From Prevotella sp. (GTDB lineage: Bacteria; Bacteroidota; Bacteroidia; Bacteroidales; Bacteroidaceae), in contig JAFPEE010000207.1 in NCBI GenBank assembly GCA_017389705.1, forward strand, positions 1-34,886: 34,886 bases of DNA, written 5' to 3'. Under the pieces are notes generated by a model. It saw only the letters and a list, made by a program, of their open reading frames with translations, did no database searches and was not told the origin of the DNA. Of the stretch, positions 1 to 9,200 are shown piece after piece. The translations under genes were made by a program, and so were the position numbers. Every line of letters begins with the position of its first letter. The stretch's first letter is position 1.

Positions 1-101
1 TCTGCCACATGCATGGTGATGTGGTAGGTGCCAGGCAGCGCGTAGTTATGTGTAGCCATACGGCGCTGCATGCTGTGGTTGGTAGGGTGTTGTTTGTTCA
101 T
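1..101 (-). CDS. REP-associated tyrosine transposase (RAYT, Y1_Tnp family), N-terminal part only
   Basis: The minus strand opens with ATG at 101 after an A-rich stretch (AAAAGAAA) that can serve as ribosome binding site, and reads 33 codons to the window edge without a stop. The peptide has an RRM..HNYALPGTYHITMHVA pattern. This matches the start of Y1/IS200-like RAYT transposases, where an RR..YDY..PGAYFVTI-type strand opens the catalytic HUH fold; the HUH motif and catalytic Tyr lie outside the window. RAYTs are single-copy domesticated transposases that nick and move REP palindromes. Three REP-like palindromes lie directly upstream and more lie in the neighbouring giant gene, which fits this identity. 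It was too short to be called by length, so the call rests on motif plus context. A plain IS200/IS605 transposase is the alternative. Confidence 0.72.
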   Translation of the reverse strand, partial: MNKQHPTNHSMQRRMATHNYALPGTYHITMHVA

Positions 102-118
102 TTCTTTTTCTTTTAAGC

Positions 119-220
119 CAGCGGGTGAACCGCTGGGCACTTTTATTTTGTTGTTTATCAGCGGGTGAACCGCTGGGCACTTTTACTTTGTTGTTTATCA
201 GCGGGTGAACCGCTGGGCAC
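119..220. repeat. Three tandem 40-bp units each carrying a REP-like palindrome
   Basis: The 22-bp core cagcgggtgaaccgctgggc (+AC) starts at 119, 159 and 199, exactly 40 bp apart, with near-identical T-rich linkers (ttttattttgttgtttat). Each core folds as a 7-8 bp stem (CCCAGCGG with CCGCTGGG) around a GTGAA/TTCAC loop. The third copy ends 2 nt beyond the stop codon of the giant gene and the first lies 18 nt before the RAYT start, so the block fills the intergenic space. It may act as a transcript end or stabiliser for the giant mRNA and as RAYT substrate. Confidence 0.85.
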
Positions 221-222
221 TT

Positions 223-3200
223 TTACTTTACTGCAATCTTCTTTGTATAGTGGCCAGAGGCGGCGCGGATGATGTAGACACCGCTGTTGTAGACAGGTGT
301 TTCGATGCTTTCACCGGGCTGGATGTTGAAGTCGGCTATGGTCTGTCCGCTAACCTTGACGATGCGGACATCAGCCTCCTTACGCAGCGACGAGGTGACG
401 ACGATGGCATGGTTGCGGACTGCAAACTGCAGACCACCGCTGACCTCTCCCTCACCTGGGTCATCATCACCGATAGCGAACGATGAGTCGTCGCTGTCGA
501 AGAGAATGTACCTAACCTCAGCACGACGAGGTGAGCTACCCTGAGTTTGTGTCTTCACGAAGTACGGACGGAACGGTACTGCAGCCGTTGCTGTCGTTGT
601 CTTTTCGAAGCTGTTGCCCTGGCCATTCATCAGGTAGCCGTCCACCTTCTTGCTCATGTAGTTGCGCATGAAGCTATAGCCGTCAGCAGAGATCGCTGTC
701 GTCTCATCGTCGCTGACAGCGATGGTGATGCCTGACTCAGACACGAAGCTGATGGTCTGCTTGTCGAGCTTGGCAGGTGTCGTGGGAGCTGTGTTCTTTG
801 CCGTCCACTCGCCGCTGAGGTCGAACTCGTAGTAGGTCTTACCCGGGAAGCCGATGATGTAGGGCTTAGCGGTAGCCAACAGCGGATAAGCCTCATAGTT
901 GCGACTGCTGTTGTAGTAGGTCTGATAGGTATCGGCATTAGCATCCTGCTGGGTGTTCTTACTGTAGTAGTACTCCCAGAGGAAGGTATTACCAACATTC
1001 TTGGTAGCACCGGTAGCATCAGGGTAGTTGAAGGTGGCCGAGAGGACCCCAGCGGGTGAACCGCTGGGCACTGTGATGGCCTTGAATTCGCGCAGCCAGT
1101 ATTCGTGTCCTATCTTGGTGCCATTCTTATCGAAAGAAGGACTGCCACTATAGAAGTGGGTTATCTCACCCTTCTGCTGCGTCGTTACCAGTTCGGCAGT
1201 GAACGGCAGGCTGACAGTCTCCCATCCCTTGCTGGTATCTACATAGCGGTCAGGCGTACGCTGATACCACATACGCTTGCCTTCGGCGAAGGTATAGCTC
1301 AGCGGACAGTTGAAGTCTTTCTTATCAACCAGCAGATGGTCGTTGGTGGCAGTGCGGTCGCTCTGTACCAGGTGTCCGTGGATTCCTCCTGCATCGGCAG
1401 CCTTCACACAGCGATAGCTGTTATCTATATAAGAAGAGGTATAGACGGGATCTGCGAAAGTGGCTGTCAGTACCTGATGCGTCTTCTTGTAGGTATCTAC
1501 TGAAGGAGCATAGACCAAGAGGTTGGGCGTCTCACCCTCGTTGGCAACATTTAGCAGACTGTCTGGGGCGTCGAGCAATGGGGTATAGAACTTCGCTGTT
1601 CCAGCGGGGGAACCGCTGGACACTGTACCGAGGGTCCACTGCGTGTCGTTATGTCCGCAGAAGTCGATAGCCGTCATGTTCGGATAAGCCTCCTTCAAGT
1701 CAGTATCCGTGTGGGTTTTGGGTTTCGAATAGGCAGCCAGATAAGCATAGAGGTTATAGTGAGCCAAACTCATCTCCTTGCTCTGGTAGTAGGCAGGAGC
1801 ACGATAGACACGGTTGCTCGATTCGGTGACAGGCAGTCGTCCACCGCTCTTGCTGATGTTTGTGGGCCAGTCCTGATGAGCCTGCGACGCACTATATCCA
1901 TAGGTCAGCGTCTGTCCGAAGAAGATGTAGTCGTCAGGCCAAATCGGGTAGAAGTGGGTATCGTCATTATCGTCAACGGACATGCGCTCGTCGTATGCCT
2001 CAGGAATGGTACCTCCGGCATAGACGAAGTCACCGTCAGCATAGCGTTCCTCGACGTAACCACCCGCCGGATATACATTAACGTAACCCGATGAGCAATA
2101 TTCCGGATTGGTGGCATAGTGCTTTGTCTGAGGCTCAGATAATGTGCCGTCATCGCTGATGGTATAGTACTTGTAGGCCGTACCTTCGGTAATCTTCTTG
2201 TCGCTGTAGCGCTTATAGAGATAGAATCCGTTGAGGTCGTATGCCACCGTGCCGTTATAGAAGGCCGGCAGAGGCATTGGACGTGCCAAGCCGTGACTAT
2301 TGTCTGTAGTGCTGTAATTCAGACCCTCCGGATAGTAGCAGTTCACTATCTTCTTGCCGCTGGCTGTAGGATTGCCAAAGACAGCCTTGACACCATCGGG
2401 GAAACCGCTGGTCGCACTGGTGTTGATCCAACAGTTCTCCACATAGCCGTCGCCCTCGTCGGCCACACCAGCCGAGGTGAACGAACCTGTGACACCGAGG
2501 TTATAGACATTACCACAGAGATTACCGAACAAAGAGTTATCGAGTCCGTCGATGCGGTAGCCATCACCGTGGAAATTGCCTGCGAAGCAGTTGGTTGCAT
2601 CGCCGATGGGGGTCCAAGCGGGTGAACCGCTTGGCACACTGACGTTGGTACGCATGAAGAACTCGAGGTTCCGGCAGTTTTCGACATATGCATCCAAAAC
2701 AGCGGGTGAACCGTTGCTCACGGTGAGGTCGAAGAACTGCTTGAACTGCGAAGCACCGTTAGTAGCGTCGGTGATGTAAATCTTACTCTTGCGCTTCACG
2801 TTCTTGTTGTCCACATAATAGTGATGCTGGGTATCTCCCATCACCTTCGTCAGGTCGTGATAGTTGGCCACACTCACCTGCACGGTATTGGAGTATGTCT
2901 CACCGAGATAAGTCTTGGCATAGTAAGCCAGGTAGTAACCATCCTGGTACCAGTAAAGCGGATTTGCCGTAGGCGTATATTCGATACCGTTGACGTGGCT
3001 TTCAGCATCGCTCTTCTTTTCGAACAGTTTCCATCCACCACCTGTTACCTCGTAGGCACCTGGTGTGACATGCGGCTCGCGTATGCCGACATAGGTGCCT
3101 GGCAATACGATTTGCGGCGCCTTGATATCCTCAACGCTAGGAATACCACTCTTGAACTCCACGTGGATGTTCACCACATGGCGTTCGCTGACAGGAGTAA

Positions 3201-6200
3201 CATGTGCACCAGAGGCATCGCTCTCCTCGTAGTTGTACTCATAAATTACGGTAATGATCTTCTCTTTCGAGAGGTCGAAGATGTCAGAGAAGCGGCTTAC
3301 GTACAGCGTACTGGTCTCCGTCGGAGCAATGCCGTGGATGCTGAAGTCCGTCTGCCAGTTTGCTAATTCGTTGTAGTTGCCATCGGTAATCACGAGTCCG
3401 ACGGGAACTGTTTTTCCATTAGTGTATTCTCCAGATACACCACCTGATATGCCTGCACTTGTTACCGTCACACCCTCTGTGTTTTTGCCTACCTCATAGC
3501 TTTCGCGGCAGTAGTAGAACGTCTTGTTCTTATCGTTTTCAGTAAATTTCAGTGTGGTGATATTATTCTTGTCGCTGTCGCCCAAACTACCGTATGTAGA
3601 CGATGAGATGACAGTACCGACGGCGTATGGTGAATTACCAACCTGGAAGGCAGTCTTGACGACATAAACACTACCAGCCTCCTTCACATCGATGGCTGTA
3701 TAGTGGCGCTTCTCATTAGGCAGCTTCTCGAACTGTTCTCGCGTATATTCCTGGTTTTTCTTAAGCGTCACACCATTGTGTGTGGTTGTCGCATCACCAT
3801 TATAGGTAGCTGTGTAGTCAACAGGTCTCTCCAGCGAATAGCCGGCAGGATTGGCTTCGGCAGCTGCCTTAGTGCCTTCCGTAGCATCATACTGGTACTT
3901 ATGTCCCTGAGCGTTACCGTAGTTCCGGTCGATGAGCAGGTCGAAGGCATCGTAGTTGAACGAGAACTTTTCGCGGTCGGTCTTCGACATAGAGCTCCAT
4001 ACTTCAAGTCCACGATAGTTCCTGTCTGCCTCATAGTAGTTGCCGCCGTAGAGACCATCTACTGTACAATAGTATGCCGGTACGATATCCGATTTAATGA
4101 CGGCCGCCAGAGCAGGATTTGAGTCCTTGTAGGTGTTGTAGTATGTCGTCTTCTCTGCCTCCGTCATACGAGTGCCGACATAGATGAACTCCGTCTTGCT
4201 GAGTGCGATGGTGCTTGTGCAGATATACGCAGGAGCCACATAGCCTGTCATGCTCGCCGCAGCTGTTGCGGAAACGGCACTACCGACATTCAGATGAGTG
4301 TCCCCACTCGTATATTCCTGAGTCACGATAAATGCATTTTCGAAGGTAGCCTGTCCACTGGGCAGTGCCTCAGGATGGCTTGTCGACATAGCCTGGTAGG
4401 TGTCGTATGTCTCCTTCGAGATCAGGTTGCTTACCTTATATTCACGCTGTCCTAAGATACCAGCAGTACCACTTGTCAAGTGATAGGTCGGTCCGTCTTC
4501 ATAGCCGTCACCGTTCGTCAGGCTCTTCTCTGTCGGTGTGCCCTGAGCTTTGGTGTACCACGTATTCCAGTCGGTGGGATTGTTCACCTTGTAAGTCAGC
4601 ATATAACCGGTATCGTGACGCATGTTGTTGGATGAACGGAATACGAAATCGAAGTCCACATTCTCCTTCTTCTCTACATGATAAACTTTCGGGTGGGCAG
4701 TCTTTGCTGTGGTATATTCTTCTGGCAGCATCACCGTGCCGGCATGGATGGTGTCTGCGTCCTCGCTGCTGTACTTGCAGTCAGCGATGGTGACGTAGGT
4801 TTCATCCACAAACAGATTCTTCTCAGAGTTGGTCAGCAGATACCAGTCCCAATAGTTGATAGGATCGTTCAGATGATATTCTATATCGTTGATGACAATC
4901 TTCTGGTCCTTGCCCATCTTCGTGTTTGGAGCCGAATAGTAGGCATACTTGTTAGGCTGAACGTTGAGCAGCTTCATCGTACCATGAGATGCTGCGGTGA
5001 TGGTCAGCGGGATTTCTACTGCCTCACTATAGGCATTAGGTGCTCCGGTGTATGCAGAGATATACTGGTCGTACACATAGACAGAACCCTTGATGAACCA
5101 GTAGTGTGCAGGTACGGCATCGGCGCCTTTATACTTGCCACTGATGTTGTAGCAGTCGTCGATAATGGTCTGCGTACTGTGTATGAAGTTACCGGATGTC
5201 TCCCATTCCACGTCGGCACCCTCGTATGTGAAGTCGCGTCGTGTAATAGCCTCTTCGTTCAGTGCCGTCAAAGTATTATGCTTAGACTTGGTATAAGAGC
5301 CAGTCTTGTGTACGTTCTTGGCATACACGAAGCCACCGCCCACACCCGGCTGCACATTGATGAGGTCGAGCTCAACGACACCCGTGATGTAGCCCCAGTC
5401 CTTCTGGTTCAGCTCATTGCCCGTACTCTGTTCGGTGGTCAGTTCCAGATAGACACCGGATGCCAATGCCACCTTGTTCATACTGGTTCCGTTGTTACGC
5501 TTGCGTTCGTTGACAAAACCGGCCTTCCAGTCGTAGTAGGTAGCTGAACCGTAAGCCTTGCTGGTGCCACCATCGTAAGCCTTAGAGTCGGTCCGGTAGT
5601 CAGGATTAGAGACGTTGTCCGTTACACGCACATCCTTGTCAGGCATAAAGAAGACGTCGCTGGTCAGGGCTCCCAGATAGTTCACGATGCTGTAGATGCC
5701 GAAGTAGTTGCCGTGAACCTTCTTGATAGGGTCAGAGGCATCTGTAGCTATCACAGATTTCTTCTGGTTGAGCGACACCTCACGCACACGGTTGATGGTG
5801 TAGTTGGTATGGTCCACGATTTCAGGCACACGGTCCTGTGCTCCCTGCATCACCATACGCGAACCGAACACACCGCAGAAGTCAGCACGCTGGATGGTAT
5901 TCATCAGACGGCCGGCATAGATGGAGAGTACACCATTCTGTTCCCAGTAATTAGGGTTAGGATACCACTCGCCCGTAGTCGGATTCTGAAGAAGCATATC
6001 ATCATCACCTTGCTTGATACCCTCAAACAGTGTCAGCAGGTCGTCGATGGTCAGCGTAGAAGCCTTCGTGTGCTCGCCACCTTCTGGATAATAGGTCGTC
6101 TGGTCTTTGTCGGTACATTCCTTGATACATTTATACTTCACCTGATAGTAAGCGGCTTCACGGTCAGGAAGTTTATCGTACGTATCATAGTCTATTTCTG

Positions 6201-9200
6201 GATCAATCGAATAGTAGTCGGTACCGTAGTTGGTGATGTTCAAACCACGATAGCCGTCCACGAAGGTCAGGTTGCCATCACCATACAATCCTCCCGTACG
6301 TCCTGTTCCCAGGGTAATCAGGTCACGGTGGTACACATCGTGTACGGATGCCGTAGCATTACCGAATACCGTAGTGGAGTTGGCATACACCGCTGAAGAA
6401 CCTGATGAGGTGTTACCACCAGCGAATACGGCATTGAAGATAATGATACCTGCAGGATCCAAACTGTTCCATTTGGTGTCGTTCTTGTTGCCTAAAGTAT
6501 TGAGGTCTTCCGTAGTAACGTACTCACCGGCAGCGTAGCTATGACTGTTTATAGTAACAGCTGACAACGCCTTTGGATGCGGCTCTATCAGCACCTTGCA
6601 GTCCTCGGTGAGCACATACTCTTCGTCGTCCTTTACCCAGTTTTCGTCACTGGCATCAGGCAGGGCTCCAGGAGTATATGCCTCACTACCTTTCTTGTAT
6701 GCGTAATAGTAGCCCTCATATTGGGTTTTGTAACGCTCTCCGTCCTTGATTCCTACATAAAGGTCTCCATCCTTCTCATAGGCGCTATAGACATAACCGA
6801 TATCGCCACCGCCGAAGACGTTGCCGTTCTCGCGCGCCAACTCCTTTACAGTACCTACCGTACCACCGAAGACATGTACCTCGGTCTGTCCGAAGACGTA
6901 ACCGTCAGAGTAGAGCGTACCACCTTTACCCAGGTTGTTGTAGCCTCGACCGCCACCGAAGACATTACGATGCACATGTCCTTCATAGAGCTCGACGTTC
7001 GTCTTACCGGCTTTGTAGATACCTTGCAGCGTGCGGACGCTGTTGTCCTGACCGCTGGCATGGATGATGCCTCGTCCGATGGCGGCAATCTCACCGCCGC
7101 CAAAGAGTGAGTTACGGACCACGCCACCGTACATTTTCACATTGGTGACGTCAACATTACTGTTGTCGATATAACCACCACCGAAGACGCAACCGCTGTC
7201 ATTCAGACGGTTCGTACCGTCACCTGACCAGGTCTCATCATGCAGCTTCTCCTGGTAGTAGTCTTTCTTGATATTGGTGTCAGTGCCAGACCATACCTGC
7301 AGCGTATCCAAATCCCCAGAGGGTTCTTCGTCGAAATGTCGATAACCGATAAAGCCATTGTTGAGTGTGATGTTCGTCGTACCGAATACGGCACCGCCTT
7401 CACCGCCACCGTAGGCATTGCGCTCGATAGCAGGAATACCATTAATGAAACTGGTGCCGTCGAGTTTACCGATGATGACGTGTGTCTCACCTGGAATGTC
7501 ATCAGCAGTAGTAGCATTGACGCCTCCTAAATGATAACCAACGCTACCACGCCAGCCGCCACCATAGACATTACGTGCCTTACCACCCTCAATATAGGCG
7601 GTACTGCTGGCTGTGAAGCCTTCGATATGCCGTCCTCCCGCCGTGTCGAAGCCTGAAGACGTGACACGTAAGGAGTCTCTCACACCTCCACTGGTTCCTG
7701 CAGCATAAAGGTCTTTGTTGACGGTTCCGCCAAGCAGGTCGATATAGGTTGTGCCATAGACATCGCCACTGCCCAGAATGCCATTCTTCACCTTGATAGA
7801 GTCACCCTGACCACCACCATAGGCATAGTTCCATACGGTAGCACCCTCGTTGATGTGTACATTGGTATTATATTTACCACCTAAGCGAGTGGCATGAACC
7901 AGCGTTTTATGATCAAGACCACTCTCTTCATAGCCTGGCATGCTGATATCAAGAGTCGGGTCATTTTCCTTCCACTTCAGCAGTGATCTACTGTTAATAA
8001 CCTTTCCATTATGTCCTCCGCCATAAACTTCATAGACTTGCGCACCATTCAGCAAGTTGACTTCCGTATACTGCGCCCAAGAGTCCTCACCGTAGCCGGC
8101 ACCGAAGACTGATGCCATATACTTCGTACCAGTTTTGGGGTCTGATGCACCATTATAGACGGGAGTGCTGATATTGACCTGTGCATATAGTGTACGGTCT
8201 GCCTGGTTGTTACCACCATAGATATTTCTCGCTACAGTAGCATCCGCACTATGGTAATTGACGTGCGACTCATAAACGTCACAGGGATATAGGGGATCTG
8301 CGCCATAAGCACCACCAAAAAGATTCTGGACTTTGATAGCGGATGTGCTGGGCACATTCACTATTGTTCGGCGGGTAAAGCCCTCCGTGAAGCTACCACC
8401 ATAGACATTGTTAATGTCACCCCTGAAAAGATCGATGATAGCCGTGTACTTATCTGGATTAGCAGCTACCGTAGTAGAATCAGCTCCCATTCCCAAACCA
8501 CAGTTGGCACCAGCGCCAAAGACCTCTACATTCTGGAATCTCGTACCGGCATTTGGTATATCTACCAGGATATAGCTGCGGTTCTGCATGCTATCCACAC
8601 CATAGCCCTTTAAACTTCCCTGGCCAGCGCCAAAGATTCTGTTCAGCGCATTGCGGGTATGGTTGTTTGCCTTGAAGTTAACAAAAGCATTGTCCAGACG
8701 AGGCTTGGTGAAGCCAGGCTTGGACCTGCCATCGTCATAAGTATAGTCCTTAAAGTAACGGTCTTTATAGTCGTAGTCACCATAGCAGCCTCCAAAGATG
8801 TAGTCCACACGTCCCTGGATATATTCCATATAGGCTGAGGCCTTGGCGACATCGGCAGTAGCAGTAGGTTTAGGATTATGCATCTTGGCTTTAGCGGCAT
8901 CACTGACACGACTGATGAAGCTGGAATCACGAAGAATCCGTCCACCCAAGTCATTACCGCCATAGACGTGGTCGCGAACCCAGGGGAAGCCAAGGATATC
9001 GTTACCATTGGCATCCACACCACTACGTCCGATGTATGTCTCCGTATGTCCTAAGATATCGGCATTACAAGAACCAGCAAACGAGTTGAAGATACGTCCG
9101 TTACCCAGGTTGATGACGGTATTACCGCAAATGGGAGCCTCGAAGCTGCCACCATAGATGAACTCAGCCTCCGCCATATTGGTCTTGTCGTCTGCATGTC

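Noticed and set aside
1130..1150. Further SGSP peptide in the giant protein (HFYSGSPSF) as another REP insertion
   Set aside because: The underlying DNA does not match the palindrome core and does not form its hairpin.
4678..5547. 289-codon plus-strand frame inside the giant gene
   Set aside because: Same reason: antisense shadow of a long repetitive gene, no recognisable motifs.
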